In this document: piece after piece, positions 1-7,845 of the stretch
How positions within the stretch are numbered: position 1 is the first letter of the stretch
Layout of the letters: each line of letters begins with the position of its first letter
Assembly (NCBI GenBank): GCA_900757485.1
Contig: CAAEOA010000066.1
Location: forward strand, 1 to 28,125
Source of the DNA: Oscillospiraceae bacterium
GTDB lineage: Bacteria; Bacillota; Clostridia; Oscillospirales; Ruminococcaceae
Direction of reading: 5' to 3'
Length of the DNA: 28,125 bases
Notes under the pieces: model-generated
Database searches by the model: none
The model's input: only the letters and a program-made list of their open reading frames with translations
What the model was told of the DNA's origin: nothing
Made by a program: the position numbers and the translations under genes

Positions 1-1224
1 ATGGGATACCGACCGCACTTCCCCCGCAAGTCCCAGTTCTCCGAAAGCCACCAGACCGTCGTCAATCGGTTTATCCCTAAGACTCGACACCAAGGCAATG
101 GCAATCGAAAGATCCGCCGCAGGTTCATCTAATCGTAAGCCGCCCACGACATTAACATACGTATCTAAATTTCCGAAAAAGTATCCGGCTCGTTTTTCCA
201 ATACTGCAATAATCAATGACATGCGATTATAATCAAAACCGGTCGAGGTGCGTCTGGGCGTTCCGAAGCCGGTTTTGGTCACCAATGCCTGCACGTCCAC
301 TAAAATCGGACGTGTTCCCTCCATGACGCAGGCAATACAGGTGCCGCTGACATTTTGCGGTCTGCCTGACAACAGCATCGTAGACGGATTCGGCACCTCA
401 GATAAACCGTCATCCCGCATTTCAAAAACACCGATTTCATTCGTCGAGCCATATCTGTTTTTCACAGCACGCAAAATCCGATACGATAGATTTCGATCCC
501 CCTCAAAATAAAGCACTGCATCAACAATGTGTTCAAGCACTTTCGGACCGGCAATTGCGCCGTCCTTGTTGACATGCCCCACAATAAAAATAGGGATATC
601 CTCCCCTTTTGCCACTCGAAGCAAGAGGTTGGTACATTCTCGTACCTGCGTTACACTGCCCGGCGAAGAATTCAGCGCCGCCAAAGACATGGTCTGAATC
701 GAATCCACCATTACAATATCCGGCTTTTGCGCCATAATCGTATTTGCAACCGATTCAATATCGGTGTTTGCCACAACATATAAATTATCGCTGTTAACGC
801 CTAATCTTGAAGCCCGTAATTTCAGCTGTCTGACCGATTCCTCGCCCGACACATATAAAATTGATAGATTTTGTCCTAAAAACTCGCATATCTGCAAAAG
901 CAATGTTGATTTACCGATACCGGGATCGCCGCCCAATAGTACCAAAGAGCCTTTTACAATGCCGCCTCCCAAAACACGGTCCAGCTCACTGACGCCGGTA
1001 TAATACCGTATTTCATCATCGGTATCAATTTCATTCATTTTATATATATCTGCGCTTGAAATTACCCTGCCGCCGTTTAACTGCGCTTTCTGAGATTTCG
1101 GCTGCGGTACAACTTCCTGTTCCTCCAATGTATTCCACGAATTGCAGTTCGGACATTTACCCATCCATTTAGCGGTTTCATAGCCGCATTGATTGCACAC
1201 ATAAACTTCCTTTGCTTTTGCCAT
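1..1224 (-). CDS. radA: DNA repair protein RadA, 3' end missing
   Basis: RecA/Lon-like ATPase that promotes branch migration during recombinational repair in the cytoplasm. 408 codons are visible without a stop; the family is about 450-460 residues, so roughly the last 45-50 residues lie beyond the left edge. Seen in order: an N-terminal four-cysteine zinc finger (CNQC near residues 10-13, CPNC near 24-27), a Walker A motif GGDPGIGKST near residue 98, a Walker B-type strand ending VMVDS, the RadA-specific KNRYG motif, and the start of the Lon-protease-like C-terminal domain (NVVGGLRLDEPAADL). The ATG at 1224 is preceded by GAGGAG at good spacing. It lies 42 bases downstream of cwlD on the same strand and is probably co-transcribed with it. 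Identification is very secure; only the C-terminus is unseen. Confidence 0.96.
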   Translation of the reverse strand, partial: MAKAKEVYVCNQCGYETAKWMGKCPNCNSWNTLEEQEVVPQPKSQKAQLNGGRVISSADIYKMNEIDTDDEIRYYTGVSELDRVLGGGIVKGSLVLLGGDPGIGKSTLLLQICEFLGQNLSILYVSGEESVRQLKLRASRLGVNSDNLYVVANTDIESVANTIMAQKPDIVMVDSIQTMSLAALNSSPGSVTQVRECTNLLLRVAKGEDIPIFIVGHVNKDGAIAGPKVLEHIVDAVLYFEGDRNLSYRILRAVKNRYGSTNEIGVFEMRDDGLSEVPNPSTMLLSGRPQNVSGTCIACVMEGTRPILVDVQALVTKTGFGTPRRTSTGFDYNRMSLIIAVLEKRAGYFFGNLDTYVNVVGGLRLDEPAADLSIAIALVSSLRDKPIDDGLVAFGELGLAGEVRSVSH

Positions 1225-1266
1225 TCTTGAGTAGGCTCCTCTCCGTTTAACGTTCTTTTTTATCGG

Positions 1267-1977
1267 CTATCCGACTTGCAAATAATCCATAATGCCTGAA
1301 AAAATAGTAAATGCTACTTTATTCTGATAAGTATCATCGGATAATAGTGCTGATTCAATGGGATTGGATAAAAATCCGCATTCCACCAACACAATGGGCG
1401 TTTTGGCATAATACATCAAATATAGGTCTTTTCCAGCCTGTTTTATTTCCCGCTTATTGTCGCTTTGTAAATTACCCACAAAACGCTTCTGGATACAATC
1501 TGCTAAAATCTTGCTGTCGGTATTGACCTTGCCGTAAAACATCTGTGCACCGCTGTACTGCTGTTGCTCAAAATGATTCTGATGAATCGAAACCGTCAGC
1601 GAGTTAGGTGTTTCATTGATTATTTTCAGACGATTATTCATATCGGATTTTTTCTGCTGAGCGATGCTCTTGCCCGAACTGTGAATAGAAGTATCTGCTT
1701 CCCTGATCATAACTACCCGATAGCCGTTTGCCTGCAAAACATTCTTTAGCTTTAATGCAATTTGTAAGTTAATGCTTTTTTCGACTACTCCGCCGATACC
1801 GGTTGCGCCGCCATCAATACCGCCATGCCCCGCATCAATTACTACTGTGTCGATCCGGTCAACGGAAGAAACAGATACCGGACTGCTTCGGTTAATAAAA
1901 TTGATCACTAAATAAACAATCAATGCCGCCGCCAACATCACAGCAATAGGAATCCATTTCCGCTTTGTTCCTCTCAT
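1267..1977 (-). CDS. cwlD: N-acetylmuramoyl-L-alanine amidase, CwlD type
   Basis: Zinc amidase of the Amidase_3 family that cleaves the bond between muramic acid and the stem peptide. In spore formers CwlD helps make muramic-delta-lactam in the spore cortex. The 236-residue protein has a basic N-terminus and one membrane anchor (about residues 9-27), then the catalytic domain. Zinc ligands are visible as H51 in DAGHGG, E66 in VEKSIN and H132 in SIHQN; E199 in VECGF is the catalytic glutamate. Length and the single N-terminal anchor fit CwlD rather than the larger multi-domain cell-division amidases. The ATG at 1977 has an upstream GGTGG. radA follows 42 bases downstream. The specific CwlD role is inferred from family resemblance; amidase activity is well supported. 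Confidence 0.88.
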   Translation of the reverse strand: MRGTKRKWIPIAVMLAAALIVYLVINFINRSSPVSVSSVDRIDTVVIDAGHGGIDGGATGIGGVVEKSINLQIALKLKNVLQANGYRVVMIREADTSIHSSGKSIAQQKKSDMNNRLKIINETPNSLTVSIHQNHFEQQQYSGAQMFYGKVNTDSKILADCIQKRFVGNLQSDNKREIKQAGKDLYLMYYAKTPIVLVECGFLSNPIESALLSDDTYQNKVAFTIFSGIMDYLQVG

Positions 1978-2037
1978 AGCCCAGCCACCTTTTTTTCTGT
2001 TCTATCATAAAGATATGAGAAAAAGCGGCAATCTATG

Positions 2038-2096
2038 AAAAACTATTTTTATTATACTTGATTTTATATAGAAAAGGCAAGCATAATAAAAAATAG
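2038..2096 (-). terminator. AT-rich intrinsic terminator after cbiZ
   Basis: A long AT-rich hairpin with arms at about 2043-2060 and 2077-2096 (one bulge, one mismatch) is followed on the minus strand by five T's at 2038-2042. It sits just after the cbiZ stop and before cwlD, so it probably ends the corrinoid uptake operon. Confidence 0.6.
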
Positions 2097-2107
2097 GTTT
2101 GATTTGT

Positions 2108-3199
2108 TCAGCAGGCATTCATTATTTTATCAAATAATCCGTTGCGATACTGCGCAATCATTTGAATATAACTATCATCAGATGAATCAGAGAGCCTGCA
2201 TGGCATCTCCATAAGACAAAGCAGATTATTTGCTGCGAAAACTGCTTCTTTGGGCAAAAGCATTCCCCATTTCAGTTGATCTAACAAATGGGCATAAAGA
2301 GAGGTGTAGGTAAGCAAATTGTCTTGTGATGCAACTTCTTTCATTCTGAGCCGAAAGAGCTTGATTTCCTCTGGAGATGGCTGAGATTCTAAAAAACGTT
2401 CTGTAATACTTTGTTCGGTCACTCCGAAACGTCTCATACGTGAAAAGACATTATGCTGTTGTTGATATCCCAGCCCTGTTTGCAGATAAAGTGCCCGCTT
2501 GACTGCCGCAAGAACAGTACTGCCGATCAACTCTCCCAGCTTACTGTGCTGTCCCGCATCGGTCAGATAAATATCAGACTGCGGATTAGCTATCACGATA
2601 ATCCCATCGGTTCCAGTACCGGTGGCAAGCCCGTCAGAATAAAAGCTCTGAGCCAATAATTCCTGTATTGCCGCAGTTTTCGCTTCCGTCGCTGTAATAA
2701 CGGCTTTTGCCATTGCTCCTTGGGATAAATGAGAATCAACAGCTAACATAATATTCACCGTCCCATGCCGTCGATTCTCCTCATTGAAAGCATGTTCATC
2801 CCATGATGCCGGATCACCGGCTCTACCACCGTTTTTGTTGATACCTCCTGTCACTATTGCGGTGACCGAAGTGCCGTTGTAACTGCGTGAAACTGAAGCG
2901 GCGTATTTCATATGTGCAGCCGTGCTCAAGCCTGCACAATTCGTCGGATTCAAGCCGAGCTCTTCTGCAATCAACTCCATATGTTGTTCGTAAGTCGACG
3001 CGCGCATTACACATTTTTTTCCTTTTGCAGGTGTCTCATCAAAATTGAATACCGCAGATAAATCCTCTCTGTATCCCCCGTTGAGCGGAGAACTGCTTAA
3101 CACCTGCCGCTTTTCGGAAAAACGAATTTGAATCGACTTTTCATACCGCAGAACAATGTCTGTGCCAAACAAAAACGGCGGTAATGCTTCTGGCTTCAT
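2108..3199 (-). CDS. cbiZ: Adenosylcobinamide amidohydrolase CbiZ
   Basis: CbiZ hydrolyses the aminopropanol amide of adenosylcobinamide (and of some cobamides), giving adenosylcobyric acid that can be rebuilt with another lower ligand. The 363-residue product shows CbiZ-family features: RQVLSSSPLNGGY near the N-terminus, GLSTAAHMKYAASV, TAIVTGGINKNGGRAGDP and TGTGTDGIIVI. About 120 residues at the C-terminus, after GLGYQQQHNVF, extend beyond the usual core and carry no motif I recognise. An in-frame ORF runs upstream to 3349 inside the transporter gene. I chose ATG 3199 because family similarity begins there (MKPEALPP...) and AAAGGA lies about 11 bases upstream; ATG 3229 is the alternative. 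It is last in the ECF operon, 34 bases after the S component, which supports a job in remodelling imported corrinoids. Confidence 0.88.
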   Translation of the reverse strand: MKPEALPPFLFGTDIVLRYEKSIQIRFSEKRQVLSSSPLNGGYREDLSAVFNFDETPAKGKKCVMRASTYEQHMELIAEELGLNPTNCAGLSTAAHMKYAASVSRSYNGTSVTAIVTGGINKNGGRAGDPASWDEHAFNEENRRHGTVNIMLAVDSHLSQGAMAKAVITATEAKTAAIQELLAQSFYSDGLATGTGTDGIIVIANPQSDIYLTDAGQHSKLGELIGSTVLAAVKRALYLQTGLGYQQQHNVFSRMRRFGVTEQSITERFLESQPSPEEIKLFRLRMKEVASQDNLLTYTSLYAHLLDQLKWGMLLPKEAVFAANNLLCLMEMPCRLSDSSDDSYIQMIAQYRNGLFDKIMNAC

Positions 3200-3233
3200 T
3201 CTTCTGTCGTTCCTTTCTGATACAATCATTCTT

Positions 3234-4205
3234 TTATCGGTACATCCCATATTTAATTTTTGCGCGCTCAATCTTTCTAATGACTTTATCCCCAAATAAA
3301 AACAGAAAAAAGGCGGTCGCCAAACCATGCGCGGCATCATAGGGTACACCTGAAATATATAAGATTTTCAACGAATTCCAGTCAAGTCCTACACCGGACG
3401 CCGGAATGGCGCTCGCCATCACCATAGCTGCGATATTCATAATACCACCGTAAATGATAAAGGTACTGAAAAAGCCGAAAACAGATAAAGTAATATCATC
3501 CACCGGCAATCGCTTGCGCTGAATCAACAGTCCGACAAGGAAACCAACCGCGCCGAATACATATAAACGCCATCCGAAAAAAGATTCGTTCTCTTTGCCA
3601 AACAGCAAAAAGAAAAGGTATGCCGCAACAATAGAAACAGCGATGCAGACAATTGGTCCCGCCACAATCTGAAAATGACGCGATTTTATTTTGTCAATTT
3701 CCACCTCGTTAAAAATTAAACCGGCTAAAAAGCCCAAGATTCCCCAACAAACCATCTGCCATGGAGTCCAAGGACCCTGACCGGCAAAAAAGTTGATAAA
3801 AAGCCGGGCGGTCGCCCCTACCAGGAAACCGGCCTCAGGACCAAGCGAAATTCCCGCTGCAATGACCAACGCTGTTCCGGGCTGAAACACCCCGAATCCG
3901 ACAACATGAGCCGCAAAATTTCCGGTTACCGTCAACGCCGCCATCATTGCTACCATAACAACTTCTCTTGCCTTTGGCTTTCGTTTTTCAAACACCATAA
4001 AAAACGGAATGATCGTGCCGATTAAAATCACCAAACTGAGAGCAAGATACACGCCGTTCATATTTTTCGTCTTGTCTGCTGTCTGATCTGTCCAAACAAC
4101 CACCGCCATAACAAGCGGAACCATTATGGCAATGATCATTGCCGTTACAATCGTCCTCTTCTTTCTGGCTTTTATATATCCCGCTGCATCAAATTGGCGA
4201 CGCAT
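3234..4205 (-). CDS. ECF transporter S component, CbrT-like (predicted corrinoid)
   Basis: Integral membrane substrate-binding subunit of an ECF transporter. The 323 residues hold a basic N-terminus (KARKKR), two N-terminal membrane segments, then a core of about six more hydrophobic segments with short loops and a basic tail. The segment EVVMVAMMAALTVTGNFA carries the small-residue pattern that S components use to contact EcfT. GPEAGFLVGATARLFINFF and QGPWTPWQM resemble large S components found beside cobamide genes. Its start overlaps the end of the EcfA gene by 34 bases, implying translational coupling. Corrinoid as substrate is inferred from the cobalamin riboswitch at the head of the operon and from cbiZ directly downstream; the sequence alone does not show specificity. 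Confidence 0.8.
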   Translation of the reverse strand: MRRQFDAAGYIKARKKRTIVTAMIIAIMVPLVMAVVVWTDQTADKTKNMNGVYLALSLVILIGTIIPFFMVFEKRKPKAREVVMVAMMAALTVTGNFAAHVVGFGVFQPGTALVIAAGISLGPEAGFLVGATARLFINFFAGQGPWTPWQMVCWGILGFLAGLIFNEVEIDKIKSRHFQIVAGPIVCIAVSIVAAYLFFLLFGKENESFFGWRLYVFGAVGFLVGLLIQRKRLPVDDITLSVFGFFSTFIIYGGIMNIAAMVMASAIPASGVGLDWNSLKILYISGVPYDAAHGLATAFFLFLFGDKVIRKIERAKIKYGMYR

Positions 4206-5854
4206 AAATCAATCACATCCTGACAGGTTACTGCATCTTCAAACAGATTTCGTGACATACGGTTTGATGCAGTCGTATAAAAGCTGTTGCCGCTGAAAAA
4301 ACGGCGGGGCGTATCACAGGAAACAATATCTCCGTCAAAAAACATCGCACAACGATCGGCATATTCAGCAGCAAACTCAATATCATGCGTTACCATAATA
4401 ATTGTAACACCTAATTGTTTCAAATCTTTTAATATTCCGGCAAAAATAGATTTTATGTAGGGATCCAATCCTTTTGTTGGTTCATCCAACAGTAAAATAT
4501 CGGGACGAAGCAGCAGAATTTTCCCCAAGGCAAGCCGTTGCTGTTCTCCGCCGCTTAAATCATAGGGATGGGCTTGATGCAGGTGATCAAGCATCAACCG
4601 CCCGAGCATATCATGAACCGCGCTTGCTTTTTCTTCATATGTCCGCTTGTCATAATAAAGCGCCTCGAACAGTTCTTCCTCCGCTGTAATTTCGGTGAAT
4701 ACCGATTGCGGATTCTGCGGAAGTACTCCTATTGTAACATCATCTCGCGCCTTTTGTATCTCTTTGCTGCGAATGAGCACCTTACCGCGGTACGGCTTTT
4801 GAATACCGCTGATAAGCTTCAACGCCGTGCTTTTCCCGACACCGTTTCCTCCAACCATACAAAAAAATTCGCCTTTTTTGACATTCAAGGTAATGCCGCG
4901 AACAATATCGTTCCCGTTTCGGTCATAGCGAAACCAGACGTCCTCCAGCGTCACCTCAGTTTCAGTAGCCATGCTGTTTTGTTCCGGCGAATACAGATCT
5001 GCTGCCTTGTTGTTTTTCACTCCATTTGGAAAAAGCCCATTTAGCCACAATCTTCCTTCCCGTACTGTAACCGGGCATTTCCCCTCCGGCTTCACCTCGG
5101 CATAAATTTTCATTGCCGCAGGCATTCCCTGATACATTACATTTTTATGTTCGCTCAAAAATTCCGCAACCTTTTCCACCTTGTCACATACCAGTATTTT
5201 ACCGTTTTCCATAACGACTGCCTGATCAGCCATCGGAAAAAGCTCCTCTAAACGATGCTCCGAAATAATAATGGTCGTTCCCAATTCTCTGTTAATCCGC
5301 TGTAACGTTTCCAAAAATTCCATTGAAGCAATGGGATCCAGCTGAGAGGTCGGCTCGTCCAGAATCAATACCTTTGGCTGCATTGCCATAACGGAAGCAA
5401 GATTCAGCAGCTGTTTTTGTCCGCCCGACAACTCGCTGACGCTTTTGCGAAACCATGTTTGAATCTCAAAAAAACTTGCCATTTCAGCAACTTTACGGCG
5501 AATCGTTTGATTGGGATAACCAAGGCTTTCCAATCCGAATGCCAGTTCATGCCACACTTTGTCGGTAACGATTTGATTTTCCGGGTTTTGCTGGACAAAT
5601 CCGATTTCCTGTGCGCTCCTGCGATCGTCGAGCTCTGTAATCCCTGTTCCGTTATAAAGAATTTCGCCTTTGAAATCACCAAACGGCATCAGATTTTTTT
5701 TCATCTGGCGCAGCAATGTGCTTTTTCCGCATCCTGATTTGCCGCACAACACAATAAATTGAGAAGGCTCAATTTGCAGATTGATTCCGCCCAAAGCCGC
5801 CCTCTCCGTTCCCGGATAGCAAAAGCTCACATTTCTAAACTCAATTTCCGCCAT
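4172..5854 (-). CDS. Fused ECF transporter ATPase (EcfA-EcfA')
   Basis: 560-residue protein with two ABC nucleotide-binding domains in tandem, replacing the separate EcfA and EcfA' subunits that power vitamin import. Domain 1: Walker A GKSGCGKST (about 38-46), Q-loop VQQNPENQ, signature LSGGQKQ (about 142), Walker B VLILDEPT (about 162), switch His in ISEHR. A linker of some 100 residues follows. Domain 2: Walker A GGNGVGKST, Q-loop LPQNPQSV, signature LSGGEQQ, Walker B ILLLDEPT, switch His in VTHD. Both sites look catalytically complete. The start overlaps the end of the EcfT gene by 28 bases and has GGGAG upstream; the end overlaps the S component gene. Gene order T-AA-S suggests a dedicated rather than a shared-module ECF transporter. 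Confidence 0.93.
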   Translation of the reverse strand: MAEIEFRNVSFCYPGTERAALGGINLQIEPSQFIVLCGKSGCGKSTLLRQMKKNLMPFGDFKGEILYNGTGITELDDRRSAQEIGFVQQNPENQIVTDKVWHELAFGLESLGYPNQTIRRKVAEMASFFEIQTWFRKSVSELSGGQKQLLNLASVMAMQPKVLILDEPTSQLDPIASMEFLETLQRINRELGTTIIISEHRLEELFPMADQAVVMENGKILVCDKVEKVAEFLSEHKNVMYQGMPAAMKIYAEVKPEGKCPVTVREGRLWLNGLFPNGVKNNKAADLYSPEQNSMATETEVTLEDVWFRYDRNGNDIVRGITLNVKKGEFFCMVGGNGVGKSTALKLISGIQKPYRGKVLIRSKEIQKARDDVTIGVLPQNPQSVFTEITAEEELFEALYYDKRTYEEKASAVHDMLGRLMLDHLHQAHPYDLSGGEQQRLALGKILLLRPDILLLDEPTKGLDPYIKSIFAGILKDLKQLGVTIIMVTHDIEFAAEYADRCAMFFDGDIVSCDTPRRFFSGNSFYTTASNRMSRNLFEDAVTCQDVIDLCVANLMQRDI

Positions 5855-6741
5855 CTTTGTTCTCCCTTAACATCAATGATTGCCGGCAACAGCAGTAACA
5901 GAAAATAGCTTGACACAAACGGCAGCGTCAGCTGCCATGAGGCTTTATATTCAATAGCCGGATAGTAATAAATATTATTTACCCCCAGTAAACATCCTGT
6001 GAATACCGTTGCTGACAACACAGCAATCAAAATCAGCATATTGCGGTCACGCTTTGCAAACTTAAAAATATGAAAACTGGTACGACCGTGCAGACCGTAT
6101 CCCCGCGCCTCCATAGAATCAGAGGTTTCAATGGCGGCCTCCAGAGACCACGCAATCAATATCGAAATTTCTTTTGCAAGCAGCCTGCCTTTTTTGATGA
6201 TTTCCCATTTCCGAAACTGCCGCCCCATACATTTCTGCCCGTCATGAATTTCACGAAAACGAGCTTTCAACAGAGGAATAAAGCGAAAGCACATCGACAG
6301 CAATAAGGCAATCACCGGAATCATCCGCCCAAACAAACAAATAATCTTATCCGAGGTCATAATTTTGTTAAAACAGGAAAACCACATGACAACACTGACC
6401 AACATCGCGGCGGAAGCAAGACCGTAAAGGATTGCCTCCAAGGTAATAGCATTATCGTTGAGATAAAATAACACTGTCACACCTCGATGATTGGAAAGCG
6501 GATTAATGATCATGGTAAGAAACAGTACAGGGACAGCAAAAATTAAATTAAACCGAATGGATTTCCAGCCGCCTAAAATCACAGAATAACCGAATCCGGT
6601 GAAAAAAGAAAGAACCAGAAACACCGGACTCATAGAAAACATAGATATCAAAACAACAACACAAAAATAAACAAAAGTTACGATCGGATGAAAAGAAGCA
6701 AAATTGCTGTCCTCTCCCAGCCCGATATATCGGCTCTTCAT
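5827..6741 (-). CDS. ECF transporter transmembrane component EcfT
   Basis: Membrane scaffold that links the ATPases to the S component. The 304-residue protein has several hydrophobic segments in the first half, a cytoplasmic helical region (about residues 165-225) and two or more membrane segments near the C-terminus. The coupling-helix motif of the family is visible as SMEARGYGL (about residue 211); a related site upstream around KCMGRQF may be the second coupling helix. Start ATG 6741 is preceded by CAGGAG at normal spacing. It lies 18 bases after the DUF4430 gene and overlaps the ATPase gene by 28 bases, so it belongs to the riboswitch-led corrinoid operon. Confidence 0.9.
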   Translation of the reverse strand: MKSRYIGLGEDSNFASFHPIVTFVYFCVVVLISMFSMSPVFLVLSFFTGFGYSVILGGWKSIRFNLIFAVPVLFLTMIINPLSNHRGVTVLFYLNDNAITLEAILYGLASAAMLVSVVMWFSCFNKIMTSDKIICLFGRMIPVIALLLSMCFRFIPLLKARFREIHDGQKCMGRQFRKWEIIKKGRLLAKEISILIAWSLEAAIETSDSMEARGYGLHGRTSFHIFKFAKRDRNMLILIAVLSATVFTGCLLGVNNIYYYPAIEYKASWQLTLPFVSSYFLLLLLPAIIDVKGEQRWRKLSLEM

Positions 6742-6759
6742 CAGCTGTTCTCCTGCCCT

Positions 6760-7548
6760 TCAGGAATATTCTGGACTTGCATCCGGATGGGTGTCATAAT
6801 ATTGGTCGCCCACATCTTTTCCGATATTACAGGTGTAACACCATACCATTTTATCCCCATCTTTCATTTTATACTGACTGCATCCGTAGTTCGGAAACCA
6901 GCCGTTAACCTTGTACATCCATCCGGAGCCGCTGCCCCCATCTAATTCGTAAAGATGATTAATTCCCTCAATATAGGCGCCGCTATAAAGCGGATCGTTT
7001 CGAAATTCCATCTGAATTCTTTTTTCTCTGGTGACTCGCTTAAGCACTTCAAAAGCGGTTTCGCCGTCTGTAATTTCCACTCTGGTTTCCGCTAATATCG
7101 TACCGTCTTTCGGAATGTATTTTGCAACCGCCTGATTGGTTAATTTGCCGGTATCCACCACCGTATCGCACCGAATTTCCACCATACAATATTTTTTTGC
7201 GGAAACTTTTTCTGATGAAACGGGTAATAATCTATCTGAAACAACCGATGCAGAGGAAATGGAAAATTCACCTTTTCCTTGCGAAGTCACAGTAGCTGAA
7301 ACTTGATTATCATCATTTTCTTTTTGTTGATTTTCCTCCTGTTTCACCGAAAACGAAGAAACAACATATCCTGAGCACTCGCTATTTTGATTGTTCCCGC
7401 TTGCTTCTGCTTTTTGCTCTTGTGAAGATAGATTCTGGCAATAATCAGCAGGTTCTATTTTCAATTGCAGCAAAGCGCCTAATGCCAAAATGCCCAAGAC
7501 GGCAAAAATGACAATTTTTCTGATACGTCGTTTGCTGATTGTATTCAT
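6760..7548 (-). CDS. Membrane-anchored DUF4430 (transcobalamin C-terminal-like) protein
   Basis: 262 residues: a basic N-terminus and one hydrophobic segment (about 11-28) that looks like an uncleaved signal anchor (no lipobox seen), a low-complexity Gln/Ser/Asn-rich stretch (about 38-115), then a beta-rich domain (about 155-240) of the DUF4430 family. The hallmark is GSGSGWMYKVNGWFPNYG (206-223) followed by KDGDKMVWCYTC. DUF4430 corresponds to the beta domain of animal transcobalamin and intrinsic factor, which closes over bound cobalamin. The partner alpha/alpha-barrel domain is absent here. It lies between a propeller surface protein and EcfT in a cobalamin-riboswitch operon. I infer an extracellular corrinoid-binding protein handing ligand to the ECF transporter. 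The domain call is good; the ligand is inferred. Confidence 0.75.
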   Translation of the reverse strand: MNTISKRRIRKIVIFAVLGILALGALLQLKIEPADYCQNLSSQEQKAEASGNNQNSECSGYVVSSFSVKQEENQQKENDDNQVSATVTSQGKGEFSISSASVVSDRLLPVSSEKVSAKKYCMVEIRCDTVVDTGKLTNQAVAKYIPKDGTILAETRVEITDGETAFEVLKRVTREKRIQMEFRNDPLYSGAYIEGINHLYELDGGSGSGWMYKVNGWFPNYGCSQYKMKDGDKMVWCYTCNIGKDVGDQYYDTHPDASPEYS

Positions 7549-7595
7549 AATGAGTTCCCCGCTTTCTTATCGAGAATGAAATAAAAAACCATATC

Positions 7596-7836
7596 AAGCG
7601 GACGGCAATGCCGCCCGCTTCAGACTGTCGAAAAACTATAAATTTCAGACCTTTATAATGGAGAAACCGAGGACATGTGCATCGTATCTTGTCCATCAAG
7701 ACGAACGACCATCGACAATCCGCGTCACAACACGGATTGTGGGGTACGGTTGGGAGAGGGGACTTTCCCCTCTCCCAGAGCGTTGTCGATTTTATCGACA
7801 CGCTCAAGCGGACGGCAATGCCGCCCACTTGAGCGT
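7596..7836. repeat. Intergenic element of consecutive hairpins with repeated ends
   Basis: The roughly 300-base gap between the propeller and DUF4430 genes is densely structured. Near-identical palindromic units occur at 7596-7620 and 7805-7829 (core CGGCAATGCCG flanked by AAGCGG and CCGCTT or CCACTT); the second extends to a longer hairpin at 7800-7836. Between them lie perfect or near-perfect hairpins at 7715-7740 (ACAATCCG arms), 7751-7777 (12-bp GC-rich stem, loop CTT) and 7779-7804. None is followed by a T-run on the minus strand, so they do not look like intrinsic terminators. It could be a dispersed REP- or MITE-like repeat, or an mRNA processing/stability element that uncouples expression of the two genes. 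Confidence 0.6.
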
Positions 7837-7845
7837 GAAGCAAAT

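Noticed and set aside
3200..3349. Upstream extension of the cbiZ frame
   Set aside because: Lies inside the S component gene in another frame; family similarity begins at ATG 3199.
4568..5044. 158-codon plus-strand frame
   Set aside because: Antisense to the fused EcfA ATPase, which has full motifs; no start signals or family resemblance.
7445..7843. 132-codon minus-strand frame between the propeller and DUF4430 genes
   Set aside because: It runs through the hairpin array and into the DUF4430 gene in another frame; it contains repeated palindromes and resembles no protein.
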